From: Gemmatimonadota bacterium | GTDB lineage: Bacteria > Gemmatimonadota > Gemmatimonadetes > Gemmatimonadales > GWC2-71-9 | Length of the DNA stretch: 64,000 nt | Assembly (NCBI GenBank): GCA_016720805.1 | Contig: JADKJZ010000008.1 | Location: 33,415-97,414 of the forward strand | Reading direction: 5' to 3' | Shown here: piece after piece, positions 1-8,470 of the stretch | Numbering within the stretch: position 1 is the first letter of the stretch | Layout of the letters: every line of letters begins with the position of its first letter | The notes under the pieces: generated by a model | Database searches by the model: none | What the model was told of the DNA's origin: nothing | The model's input: the letters and a program-made list of their open reading frames with translations, nothing else | Made by a program: the position numbers and the translations under genes

Positions 1-1
1 C

Positions 2-700
2 CGGCATGTCGATCGCGGGCATGATGTGCAGCGCGGAGCGGAGTGCCTCGCTCGGGTCGCGCTTGAGGATCTCGGTGAACATCCGCCGATAGAACGAGAA
101 GTGCCGCGCCTCTTCGGTGGCCACCTTCGAGAGGATGCCGCCGAGCAGCGGCTCGTACTCGCCGATGATCCGACCGGTGTTGGCGTGCGAGTACTGGGTG
201 GCCCGCTCCTGCAGCGTGGTGTAGACGAAGACGCGGTACGGGTCCTTGTCCCACTCCGGCTGGAAGCCCGCCTTGATGTACTCGAACTTGAGCGACTCGA
301 GCGTGCGCTGCTCCACGACGCCGGTGTCGCGGATGTAGTCGCTGAGCACCGCGCCGTGCCGATCCTCTTCGGCGGTCCAGAGATTGTTCCAGTTGCGCCA
401 GTGCGAGTCGTCGCCGAGATGCACCGCGAGCAGCCGATGGAAGTGGGGCAGCCCCTCTTCGGTCAGCGTGTTGAGGGCCAACGCCGCGCGGCAGGCGTCG
501 GGAATGCCGGCGACCCGTTCGCGCAGCGTCCGGCGATGCTCCTCCGGGTCGCCACCATCGGCGGGAGCGAGCAGCTCCGACGGAAACCAGAGCTCGCGCT
601 TGGCCTCGTGCTCGACCATCAATTCGTGCACCAAGGATTCGAGGTCCCGAAGGACCTCGACCTTTCGCCACATGGTGCGCGCCGCATCGGTCAAGGACAT
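2..700 (-). CDS. Acyl-[acyl-carrier-protein] desaturase, partial (C-terminus beyond window)
   Basis: Soluble di-iron desaturase that inserts a double bond into acyl-ACP and so supplies unsaturated fatty acids. The visible 233 residues hold the family's helical iron-binding set: E81 in TEEGLP, EEDRH at 111-115, E166 in LQERAT and EEARH at 196-200, i.e. two ExxH clusters plus bridging glutamates. The ATG at 700 is followed directly by the conserved core and has no better in-frame alternative. The gene starts 13 bases after the stop of the small Cys-rich gene upstream, so the two are probably co-transcribed. The C-terminal part runs off the left edge. Family assignment is firm; substrate chain length and regiospecificity cannot be read here. 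Confidence 0.9.
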   Translation of the reverse strand, partial: MSLTDAARTMWRKVEVLRDLESLVHELMVEHEAKRELWFPSELLAPADGGDPEEHRRTLRERVAGIPDACRAALALNTLTEEGLPHFHRLLAVHLGDDSHWRNWNNLWTAEEDRHGAVLSDYIRDTGVVEQRTLESLKFEYIKAGFQPEWDKDPYRVFVYTTLQERATQYSHANTGRIIGEYEPLLGGILSKVATEEARHFSFYRRMFTEILKRDPSEALRSALHIMPAIDMP

Positions 701-713
701 CAGTCGGCCAGCC

Positions 714-983
714 TCATCCGGTGGTGCACTGCTTGGTCACCGGCGGGCGATTGTCGCACGCGATGGCGTCGTTCATGCCGCTGGTGAGCGGACCGCAGGC
801 GGTGTTCTGCGCCGACCGGGCCGCCTCGGCCTCGGTCTCGTGCGACGCCTTGGCGCAGTTGCGTCCGCCGTTGTACTCCACGCACACCTCGCAGGTCGAC
901 TTCTGCGCCGAGAGGGTGGAGTAGGTCAGGAAGGCGATGAAGCCGAGGATCACCGCGATGGTGGTCAGGGTCTTGGAGGACAT
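714..983 (-). CDS. Small Cys-rich membrane-anchored protein, function unknown
   Basis: 89 residues: a short N-terminus, one hydrophobic segment at about residues 7-25 (transmembrane anchor or uncleaved signal), then a polar exported domain with six cysteines (C31, C34, C43, C63, C76, C86). The CEVC pair and even cysteine number suggest disulfides or metal binding outside the cytoplasm, which is inference. It ends 13 bases before the acyl-ACP desaturase and probably shares its transcript. A heptamer repeat array and a divergently oriented gene lie upstream. I do not recognise the family. Confidence 0.65.
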   Translation of the reverse strand: MSSKTLTTIAVILGFIAFLTYSTLSAQKSTCEVCVEYNGGRNCAKASHETEAEAARSAQNTACGPLTSGMNDAIACDNRPPVTKQCTTG

Positions 984-1017
984 GGTCGAAATCTACTGGC
1001 AGGGCGGGCGGGGGGGA

Positions 1018-1052
1018 ATCGATCATCGATCATCGATCATCGATGATCGATA
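1018..1052. repeat. Heptamer repeat array (five ATCGATN units)
   Basis: Five consecutive 7-bp units: ATCGATC three times, ATCGATG, ATCGATA. The last units invert the first, so the array is largely self-complementary. It lies between the divergent genes starting at 983 (minus) and 1076 (plus). Confidence 0.85.
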
Positions 1053-1075
1053 GCGCCAGTCGCTATCCTTCGGGG

Positions 1076-1438
1076 ATGCTCCGCACCCTGCTCCTCCTCG
1101 CCTGCCTGCTTCGCCTCGCCCCGGCTCCCGGGATGGCGGCGTCGCATTGTGCGCCGGTGGTGGCGGGTGGGGTGCACCAGCATGGGGCTGCCCACCACGA
1201 GGCGCAGACACCCGAGCACCGTCAGCACGCTGGCGAGGGCGACTGCGCGCATTGCCCGCCCAGCCAGTGCGCCCAGGTGGCCTCGTGCGGCGTCACCCTG
1301 CTCACCGGGACCGCCGCCGAGAGCAGCTGTTTCGGGGTCACGGCCAGGGCCGCGCAGGCCAGCCCCGCCGACGCCCTGACCTGGGCCTCCGCGGACCATC
1401 CGCCCCCAACCCGACCGCCTGCATCGCTCCTCGCCTGA
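1076..1438 (+). CDS. Exported His/Cys-rich small protein, possible metal binding
   Basis: 120 residues from the ATG at 1076. An in-frame ATG lies upstream at 1043, but the extra residues would be encoded by the heptamer array, so the downstream start with a clean signal peptide (MLRTLLLLACLLRLAP) is preferred. The mature part is crowded with possible ligands: histidines at 24, 34, 36, 40, 41, 48, 51 and 59, and cysteines at 25, 57, 60, 65, 71 and 85, including a CAHC motif. The next gene starts 45 bases downstream, and the third gene overlaps the second. Copper or other soft-metal handling is inferred from composition and neighbours; the family is not recognised. Confidence 0.6.
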   Translation: MLRTLLLLACLLRLAPAPGMAASHCAPVVAGGVHQHGAAHHEAQTPEHRQHAGEGDCAHCPPSQCAQVASCGVTLLTGTAAESSCFGVTARAAQASPADALTWASADHPPPTRPPASLLA

Positions 1439-1483
1439 TCGAGTCGCTGTTTCCTGACCCTACTCGTTTCACCGAGGATCCCG

Positions 1484-2275
1484 ATGTTCGTTCCTGTTCG
1501 AACCCTGCTCACCGCCGGGGCGTTGGTGCTAGCCGCCGCCGCCCTCCCGGCCCAGACGGACTACCGCAATCTTGATGACGAGCGGCCAGTCCGCTCCGAG
1601 GACGCCTGGGCGCTGGAATTCCGCGCCTGGGAGTGGATGATGCCGCTCCATTACGCCCGCCACGCCGGCCGGGGCGAGGTGGAGTTCACCCCCGAGGTCA
1701 TGTGGGGCGCCTTCCCCAATGGTCTCGTGGGCCTCAAGCTCCCCTTCCGCGCCTCTGACCGGCTCGGCGAGGCCGCGGCGGCCGGACCGCGGCTCTTCGC
1801 ACTCATCTCCCTCAATGCCGAGACCCCGCACTCCCCGGGGTTCGCCCTCCGGGCCGATGCCATCCTCCCCGGCGGCGGTGCCTCGGGCGACGGCGTCCTG
1901 GTCGTCGGGAAGGCCATCGCCACCCGCACCTGGGGCCGACTGCGAACCCACGCCAACGCGTCGGTAACGGTCGGGCGCGCCATCAACGCCCCCGAGGCCG
2001 ATGCCCCCGGGCGGTGGTCGGCGTCCGTCGCGGCCGACTGGACGCTGATGCGGCAGAGCACGTTGCTGATCGCCGAGCTGTACAGCGCGCGGCCCCTCGG
2101 CCTCGACGACCAGCACTGGGAAGTCGGCGCCGGCATCCGTCGGCAGATGACGCCCTCCCTGGTGCTCGACGTCGGCGCGGCCCATGGTCTCGGTGATGGC
2201 GGCGGACTCGCCCTCACGATGGGACTCTCGCGCAGCTTCTCGCTCGGCACGCCGAGCGTGCGGGGTGACCGATGA
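1484..2275 (+). CDS. Putative outer-membrane beta-barrel protein
   Basis: 263 residues. A signal peptide ends LPA with glutamine as the predicted first mature residue. The rest alternates amphipathic strands with polar turns and contains repeated stretches such as LRADAILPGG, ASVTVGRAI and LVLDVGAAHGLGDG, typical of small outer-membrane barrels and resembling the MetA-pathway/transporter barrel family. It is the middle gene of a three-gene unit: 45 bases after the His/Cys-rich gene, and its stop overlaps the ATG of the next gene (ATGA-type overlap). It may be an outer-membrane channel for whatever its neighbours bind. Barrel topology is likely; substrate unknown. Confidence 0.7.
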   Translation: MFVPVRTLLTAGALVLAAAALPAQTDYRNLDDERPVRSEDAWALEFRAWEWMMPLHYARHAGRGEVEFTPEVMWGAFPNGLVGLKLPFRASDRLGEAAAAGPRLFALISLNAETPHSPGFALRADAILPGGGASGDGVLVVGKAIATRTWGRLRTHANASVTVGRAINAPEADAPGRWSASVAADWTLMRQSTLLIAELYSARPLGLDDQHWEVGAGIRRQMTPSLVLDVGAAHGLGDGGGLALTMGLSRSFSLGTPSVRGDR

Positions 2276-3246
2276 TCCGCCGCCTGCTCCTCGCGCTGCT
2301 TGTGCTGCCAACCGTCCTCGGGGCGCAGCAGCGACGCGACGAAGTGCGCCCCTATCCGGGCAGCTTCAATTGGCAGTTCCTCGGTCGCCACAACGAGGCC
2401 GCGCGGCTCTTCAACGCCTTCGACTACGGCCACGCGATCCTCTACGAACGGCTGCTGACCATGCCGCTCGAGGGCGCGAAGACGGCACTCGCCCGCGACT
2501 ACGACTTCCTGGTGGGCGACTTGCTGGTGAAGCCACCGCGCTTCGCCATTCCGGAAGAGGCGATCGAGCCGACCTACGCCAAGGTGGCGTGGCGCGCCAA
2601 GGTCACCTTCGACTGGGCGCACATTCTCCATCGACAGATCTATGATGCCTACGCCGATCCGCGACTCACGCCGGCGGCGCGTGATGCGCTGATCGAGCGA
2701 ATCACCGACTACTACCTCGAGGAAACGCGCTACGCGTTGCCCACCGTGCCGAAGTCGATGGCGCTGATGGATGAGCAGCCGTTCTCGCAGATCTTCCGGC
2801 GCGAGGTGCCGCAGTTCAACGGCTTGATCTGGTCCTACCACTGGCTGCAGATCGGGCTCTACGAGGCATTCCTCACCGACGACGATCGGTCCAACGACGC
2901 GGCGGCGGTGCGCCAGGTGGCCGCCCGCTGGCGCGCCATGGTGCAGGGCGCGCCAGCCGGCTATCCGAGCGTGATGCCGATGGCGCCGGCCGTCGCGCCG
3001 CGTTTCACCAAGGCGCACCCGCGCGCCGCGGCGATCTTCGACAACCTGCACATGCTGCACGACATCATCTCCGACATCCTCGCCTCGCCGACGATCCCGC
3101 GCGCCGGGAAGGGCGCCGAAATCCAGCGTCAGCTCGACCTGATGCAGGACCCCACGCGCGACCTGATGGGGGCCGAGCACTGGTGGATGATGGGCGACAT
3201 GATGGGGGGCGTGGGGAAGATGGGGGGGGTGGCGGGCGGGCCGTGA
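2272..3246 (+). CDS. Exported helical protein with Met/His-rich C-terminus, function unknown
   Basis: 324 residues with a signal peptide (LLLALLVLPTVLGA, then QQ). The body is alpha-helical and rich in Trp, Tyr and His, with HMLHDIISDI around residue 264. It ends in a methionine- and tryptophan-rich tail (EHWWMMGDMMGG), the kind of tail seen in proteins that bind Cu(I) or other thiophilic metals. It overlaps the preceding barrel gene by four bases and is the last gene of this unit. A REP-like palindrome pair follows. The family is not recognised; a periplasmic metal-related role is inferred from composition and the His/Cys-rich first gene. Confidence 0.65.
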   Translation: MIRRLLLALLVLPTVLGAQQRRDEVRPYPGSFNWQFLGRHNEAARLFNAFDYGHAILYERLLTMPLEGAKTALARDYDFLVGDLLVKPPRFAIPEEAIEPTYAKVAWRAKVTFDWAHILHRQIYDAYADPRLTPAARDALIERITDYYLEETRYALPTVPKSMALMDEQPFSQIFRREVPQFNGLIWSYHWLQIGLYEAFLTDDDRSNDAAAVRQVAARWRAMVQGAPAGYPSVMPMAPAVAPRFTKAHPRAAAIFDNLHMLHDIISDILASPTIPRAGKGAEIQRQLDLMQDPTRDLMGAEHWWMMGDMMGGVGKMGGVAGGP

Positions 3247-3283
3247 TGCGCACGTCGCGGTCGTGATTCCGTGGTGGGGGCGT

Positions 3284-3390
3284 GTAGGGGCGCAGCATGC
3301 TGCGCCCCACGAACCCACCCGGCACCGGTCGTGCCCCGGGGGCGCGATTCTCGTGGACGGACAAAGGGGCGCAGCATGCTGCGCCCCTAC
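3284..3390. repeat. Inverted pair of REP-like palindromes (BIME-like)
   Basis: Two identical 22-bp perfect palindromes, at 3287-3308 and 3366-3387 (GGGGCGCAGC, then its complement around a central GCATGC). The left copy is preceded by GTAG (3284-3287); the right copy ends in CTAC (3387-3390), so GTAG marks the outer end of both in inverted orientation. A 5' GTAG is the hallmark of REP elements mobilised by RAYT transposases. The pair lies between convergent genes ending at 3246 and 3426. No RAYT gene is present in the window. Confidence 0.75.
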
Positions 3391-3425
3391 GATCTATGCC
3401 CCGAACCGCGTCATCCGGTTCCCAG

Positions 3426-3800
3426 TTACTTCGGCAACCCCTTCGTCTCGTCGCCGCTCTTCCCGTCGGTGATCGGGGTGACCTGGGTGCTCCATCCGTC
3501 GGCGAAGGTCAGCACGAGGCGGTGTCCAAGGGTGTCCGCGACGATCGTCTTGATCTGCGGAAACTTCTTGGCGTAGGTGAGGGCGGCGTCGGCCTGCTTG
3601 GCGAAGCCCTCCGGCGTCTCGCCTGCCTCGCCCTTGCCGAACTCGCGGCCCACGGCCATCGCAATCGCCTGTTCGGGACCGTAGGCGGCGTAGTCGTCCG
3701 CCGACATCAGGCCGTCCTGACCGGCGGCATACTTGTACGAGTCGTACGTCGGGCAGGCCGCGAGGAGGGCGACCAGGGCAAGCGGGGCATAACGGCGCAT
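3426..3800 (-). CDS. Small putative lipoprotein, function unknown
   Basis: 124 residues from the ATG at 3800; the longer reading frame upstream to 3920 adds residues ahead of a clear lipoprotein signal and is rejected. The N-terminus MRRYAPLALVALLAAC is a signal with lipobox LAAC, predicting a lipid-anchored periplasmic or outer-membrane protein. The mature part has a Tyr/Ala-rich segment and a C-terminal small mixed domain (LVLTFADGWSTQVTPI). It is transcribed away from the P5C dehydrogenase gene. Family not recognised. Confidence 0.65.
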   Translation of the reverse strand: MRRYAPLALVALLAACPTYDSYKYAAGQDGLMSADDYAAYGPEQAIAMAVGREFGKGEAGETPEGFAKQADAALTYAKKFPQIKTIVADTLGHRLVLTFADGWSTQVTPITDGKSGDETKGLPK

Positions 3801-3974
3801 CGAGAAGTCTCCGAACGGGATCGACACTGGTACCGACCGGGCGGGGCCCGGGTTCCCGGCCACCAGCCAATCCGGAAAGATAGCCCCGCCGGGCCCCCCC
3901 GCCATCCTTGTCCCGGCCACCCTGCCGCCCTACCCTTCCCGCCGACCAGATCACCCCCGGACCGGAGTCCTGTC

Positions 3975-5598
3975 ATGAGCGCCATCGGCAACATCCCGAC
4001 CCCCATCAACGAACCCGTCCTGAGCTACGCCCCGGGGTCCCCGGAACGCGCCGGCCTGCAGGCCGCCATCGCCGAGCTCGGGAGCGTGGTGACCGACATC
4101 CCGGTGGTGATCAACGGCGTCGAATACCGCCCCGGGAAGACCAACCGGGTCACCTCGCCCCAGCGGCACCAGCACCACCTCGCCAACGTCCACCAGTCGA
4201 CGCCCGAGCTCCTGCAGCAGGCGATCGACGGGGCCATTGCCGCCCAGAAGGTCTGGGAGCGGTGGTCGTTCGCCGACCGCGCCGCCGTCTTCCTGAAGGC
4301 GGCCGATCTCCTCGCCGGCCCGTGGCGTCATCGGATCAACGCCGCCACGCTCCTCGGCCAGGGGAAGACGCCGCACCAGGCCGAGATCGATGCCGCCTGC
4401 GAGCTGGCCGACTTCTGGCGCTTCAACGTCCACTACGCCGAGCAGTTGCTGCACGAGCAGCCGATCTCGGTGCCGGGCGTCTGGAACCGTCTCGACTGGC
4501 GCCCGCTCGAGGGCTTCATCTACGCCATCACGCCGTTCAACTTCACGGCGATCGGCGGGAACCTCCCGACCGCGCCGGCGATCCTCGGCAACGTGGTGCT
4601 CTGGAAGCCTTCGGCAACGGCGTCGCTCTCCAACTGGCTGATCTACGACCTGCTGCGCGAGGCGGGGCTGCCTGCCGGCGTGATCCAGTTCATTCCGGGC
4701 GATTCTGCCGCCACGACCAGGACGTTGCTCGACTCGAAGCATCTGGCCGGCGTCCACTTCACCGGCTCGACGCCGGTCTTCCAGAGCATCTGGAAGGACG
4801 TGGCCGAACGGCTGCCGAGCTACCGCGGCTACCCGCGCCTGGTCGGCGAGACCGGCGGCAAGGACTTCATCGTGGCGCATCCCTCGGCCGATGTCGAGGC
4901 GTTCGTGACCGCCCTCATCCGCGGCTCGTTCGAGTATCAGGGGCAGAAGTGCTCCGCCTGCTCGCGCACCTACATCCCGCGTTCGCTCTGGCCGCGCGTG
5001 AAGGAGCGGATGCAGCAGGAGATGGCGACAGATCAAGGTCGGCGACCCGGCCGACTTCTCCGTCTTCGTCGGTGCGGTGATCGACGAGAAGGCGTTCCGG
5101 AAGCACGAGGCGCTGCTCACCGCCGTGAAGACCGATCCGGCGGTGACGGTGCACGCCGGCGGCACCTGCGATGGGTCCGTGGGGTGGTTCGTGCAGCCGA
5201 CGCTGCTCGAGACCACCGATCCGCACCATCGGATCATGAAGGAGGAGTTCTTCGGCCCGATTCTCTCGGCCTACGTCTACGAGGACGCGGCCTGGGACGA
5301 GGTGCTCACGCTGATCGACGACACCGCGACCTACGCCCTCACCGGCGCGATCTTCGCGCAGGACCGTGCGGCGGTGATCCACGCCGAGACGAAGCTGCGC
5401 CACGCCGCCGGCAACTATTACGTCAATGACAAGTGCACCGGCGCCGTGGTCGGCCAGCAGCCGTTCGGCGGTGGCCGCGCCTCGGGCACCAATGACAAGG
5501 CCGGCTCGCTCCTCAACCTCTACCGCTGGGTCTCCGCCCGGACGGTGAAGGAGACGGGGAATCCGGCGACGGAATGGCGGTACCCGTACCTCGGCTAG
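3975..5598 (+). CDS. L-glutamate gamma-semialdehyde (1-pyrroline-5-carboxylate) dehydrogenase, frameshifted
   Basis: NAD-dependent oxidation of glutamate semialdehyde/P5C to glutamate, the second step of proline catabolism. The protein starts MSAIGNIPTPINEP, and the aldehyde dehydrogenase signatures FTGSTP, GETGGKD and the catalytic-cysteine stretch EYQGQKCSACSR follow as in the ALDH4A1-type family. The frame breaks at about 5028: after ATGGCG, one extra A moves the rest (from about 5029 to 5598) into the +1 frame. Removing it restores a continuous protein of 540 residues, the usual length, including the C-terminal QPFGGGRASGTNDK motif. No proline dehydrogenase lies nearby. It is either a recent pseudogene or a single-base sequencing error. 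Confidence 0.88.
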
Positions 5599-5608
5599 GG
5601 AACGCTCC

Positions 5609-6360
5609 GTGACCGATGATCGATCATCGATGATCGATCATCGATCATCCCGAGGGGGCGCCGTCACCGGATTGCTGCTTGCAGCGCTCTTCTCGGCGCC
5701 GCCGCTGCGCGCGCAGGCAGCCGCCGGTTACGTGGAGTCCATCACCTCCACCATCTCCTCCCGCACCGCCACCGCCGAGCTGGTGCGGACGCTCACGCGC
5801 GAGACGGAATACCGGGTGAGCCGGCGTGCCGACACCACGGTGGTCGAGGCGGCGGCGGTGCGGCTGGTGGAGGAGGGGCCCCAGGGGCGGGTGGTGTTCG
5901 ACACCGACGGCTTCACCGGCGGCCGATGGAAGTTGGTGCCTGCGCCGCGCGGCGGGCTGGTGGTGGTGGACGTTCCCTTCGTGCCGCCGGCGCTGGTGGA
6001 GGTGAACGACCTCGCCGCCGCGATGAACGACTTCTTCCCGCCGGTGGCGCCGCCGCTGCCGGTCAATCGGCGCGTGCGGGACGGCGCCGGGCGTGACTGG
6101 CAGCGCCTCGCCGACTCCTCGACATCCGTCGCTATCGCTGGACGGTGACGCGGACGCAGGACAGCACCGCGGTCGCGCGCGACACGGTGACGCTGCGCAT
6201 CAGTGAGGCGACGCGTGAGGTGTCGCAGCTGCGCCTCGATGCGCGTGGCGTGCCGATCGGGTGGACGCGGGAGCTGGTCACCGACGTGACGTCACGCGGT
6301 GGCGGCCGCGCGGTGCAGGCCACCGTGCGGCAACGGATCGTGGTGCGCGCGATCCCTTGA
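5609..6360 (+). CDS. Exported protein of unknown function, frameshifted, start inside repeat array
   Basis: The GTG at 5609 opens a frame whose first residues (MTDDRSSMIDHRSS) are encoded by a heptamer repeat array. A hydrophobic signal (TGLLLAALFSAPPLRA) and then glutamine follow. No start codon lies between the array and the hydrophobic core, so the array seems to supply the signal peptide's n-region. The frame ends early at 6148, but from about 6118 the neighbouring frame continues sensibly (LDIRRYRWTVTRTQDST) to a stop at 6360. One missing base at about 6116-6120 would give a single protein of about 250 residues. It follows the P5C dehydrogenase by 10 bases. No family recognised. Confidence 0.6.
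5614..5649. repeat. Heptamer repeat array overlapping a coding start
   Basis: Five 7-bp units of CGATGAT or its inverse CGATCAT, self-complementary overall. It lies within the first codons of the exported-protein gene starting at 5609, just after the P5C dehydrogenase stop. Confidence 0.85.
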
Positions 6361-6443
6361 CTTCCTCACTACGCGTGTTCCCCTTGCGCCGCGTTCGGAT
6401 CGCCCCAACATTGCGAGTACACCCGCCTGGAGGCCTACTGCCC

Positions 6444-7568
6444 ATGGAGCCCTTCCTCAGCTCCGATGAGTACGACGAACAGGCCCACCAACTGTACAAC
6501 GAAGCGCGCTACGACGACGCCCTCACGCTCCTGCGTGACGGGATCACTCGCTACCCTCAAGCCGTCGAATTGCATGTTGGTGTCGGGTACGCCCAGCTCG
6601 CCCGCGAGGAATACGCGTGGGCCCGCCAGGCGTTCGAGCATGCGCTGCTGCTCGATCCCGAACAGGAGGATGCCCTCGCGGGGCTCGGCGAAACGCTCCT
6701 GGTGATCGGGCACATCGCGGGCGCGCTCCGCGCCTTCGAGCAGGTCGTCGCGCTCGGCTTCGACGACGACCACGAGTTGATGCTGCAGATCGGTCGCGCG
6801 CTCTTCCGCGAGGGGTACTTCGTCGAGGCTCGACGCACCTTCGAGCGGGTCCACTTCCACCACCCCGAGTCGCCGGAGATCGCCGCCTCGCTCGGCTACA
6901 CGTCGCATCGCCTCGGAATGGACGCCGACGCCTACTACTGGCTGCGCCGCGCCCTCGAGCTCGAGTCGTCGTTCGCCGAGCCGCGGATCTACCTCGCCAA
7001 CATCCTCTACGACCGCGGTGAAGTGACGGCCGCGATGCTGCATTTCGCGCGCACCACCCCCGACGACCACTTCGACGACCTCGGCATCTGGCGCGTGATC
7101 GAGTTGCTGAAGACCGCGCGGCAGGTCGGCGACGACGACCCCGAAGTCTCGGAGTGGCTGCAGCGGCTTGCCGAACTCGGGAGCGAGGGGACGCCGGAGG
7201 ACCTGATCCTCGCCGAGATCGAGGGGATGCAGCCCGACGGCACGCCGCGCGATCCGACCCAGCTCGAGCTCTTCGGCACGCTGATGCGCGACATCCCGGG
7301 GATGCAGCGCCGCCCGGCGATCGACGGGATGACCGGCGGCCACGTGATCGAGACGCTCGGCGGGCTGGCGCTCCGCGGCAGCTGGGACGAGCTCCTGCTG
7401 CAGTTGCAGGCGGTCGAGGGCGCCTGGGCCGACGGCACGATCACCGAGTTCATGCAGGCGTTCGCGCGTCGCGGGGCCGCCGAGACCGGGGTCAGCATTC
7501 CGATCACCACCGCCGAGGCCTTCCTCCGCGGATCGGCCGAGGCGGGCGTCATTCGGATCGTGGAGTGA
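6444..7568 (+). CDS. Tetratricopeptide-repeat protein
   Basis: 374 residues from the ATG at 6444, preceded by a GGAGG-like site. Residues about 10-230 form successive TPR-type helix pairs, e.g. ELHVGVGYAQLAREEYAWARQ, then DALAGLGETLLVIG and LMLQIGRALFREG, each with the Gly/Ala and Tyr/Phe spacing of the repeat. The last third is less repetitive and acidic. There is no signal peptide, so it is probably a cytoplasmic scaffold. Its stop overlaps the GTG start of the ABC ATPase gene, and the following genes are similarly coupled, so it heads the unit. Partner unknown. Confidence 0.8.
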   Translation: MEPFLSSDEYDEQAHQLYNEARYDDALTLLRDGITRYPQAVELHVGVGYAQLAREEYAWARQAFEHALLLDPEQEDALAGLGETLLVIGHIAGALRAFEQVVALGFDDDHELMLQIGRALFREGYFVEARRTFERVHFHHPESPEIAASLGYTSHRLGMDADAYYWLRRALELESSFAEPRIYLANILYDRGEVTAAMLHFARTTPDDHFDDLGIWRVIELLKTARQVGDDDPEVSEWLQRLAELGSEGTPEDLILAEIEGMQPDGTPRDPTQLELFGTLMRDIPGMQRRPAIDGMTGGHVIETLGGLALRGSWDELLLQLQAVEGAWADGTITEFMQAFARRGAAETGVSIPITTAEAFLRGSAEAGVIRIVE

Positions 7569-8470
7569 TTCGTTTCGAGTCGGTCTCCAAGTCCTACACC
7601 GCCCTCGTCTCCCGCAAGCGGGTCGATGCGTTGGCGGAGTTCACGCTCGAGATGGCCCGCGGCGAGGTGGTGGGCATCGCCGGCCCGAACGGGGCGGGGA
7701 AGTCCACCATGATCTCGCTGTTGATGGGGTTCCTGCAGCCGACGTCGGGGAGAATCACCATCGACGGCGCCGCGCCGCGCCCTTGGGTCGAGCAGCATGG
7801 CGTGGGGTACCTCACCGAATTGGTGAACCTTCCGCCACGCTGGAAGGTGCCCACGACGGTGCGTCGCATGGCGACGCTCTCCGGTGTGGCGGCCGATGCC
7901 GTGGCGACCGAAAGCGCCGCGATGATGACGCGCCTGGGGCTCGACGAGCATGCCGGGAAGCGGATCAAGCAGCTCTCCAAGGGCAATCTGCAGCGCGTCG
8001 GCCTCGGGCAGGCGCTCATCGGCGACTTCGAGCTGGTCGTGCTTGATGAACCGACGCACGGCCTCGACCCGCTCTGGACCCAGCGCTTCCGTGACGTGGT
8101 GAGCGCACTGCGCCGCCCCGATCGCCTGGTGCTCATCGCGTCGCACAACCTCGACGAGCTCGAGATGCTGGCCGACCGGGTCGCGATCCTCGACCACGGC
8201 CGGTTGCAGCGCGTGGTCGGCCACTCGACCGAGGAGCGGTCGGAGCAGCTGGCATGGCGGCTCGTGCTCGAAGGGACGGTCGACGTGACCACCGCGATCG
8301 CCGGCGCCATGCCGATTGCGGGCCGCGCCGGTACCTGGCGCTGCCTGGCCTCGCGCCGTGAGCTGAGCACCGGACTGGCCACGCTGCTCGCCGGCGGGGC
8401 CGTGCTGGTGGAGTGCGTGCCGGAAGAGGGGCGGCTCGAATCGGCCTTCCGCGAGGCGGTGCAGCGATGA
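7565..8470 (+). CDS. ABC transporter ATP-binding protein
   Basis: 301 residues from a GTG overlapping the TPR gene's stop (GTGA). The nucleotide-binding domain shows Walker A GPNGAGKST at 40-48, signature LSKGNLQR, Walker B LVVLDEPTHGLD and switch histidine in IASHNLDE, in order. The extra C-terminal region (about 225-301) is typical of CcmA/NatA-like export ATPases. It is coupled by ATGA overlap to the membrane protein downstream, presumably its permease. The substrate cannot be inferred. Confidence 0.92.
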   Translation: MIRFESVSKSYTALVSRKRVDALAEFTLEMARGEVVGIAGPNGAGKSTMISLLMGFLQPTSGRITIDGAAPRPWVEQHGVGYLTELVNLPPRWKVPTTVRRMATLSGVAADAVATESAAMMTRLGLDEHAGKRIKQLSKGNLQRVGLGQALIGDFELVVLDEPTHGLDPLWTQRFRDVVSALRRPDRLVLIASHNLDELEMLADRVAILDHGRLQRVVGHSTEERSEQLAWRLVLEGTVDVTTAIAGAMPIAGRAGTWRCLASRRELSTGLATLLAGGAVLVECVPEEGRLESAFREAVQR

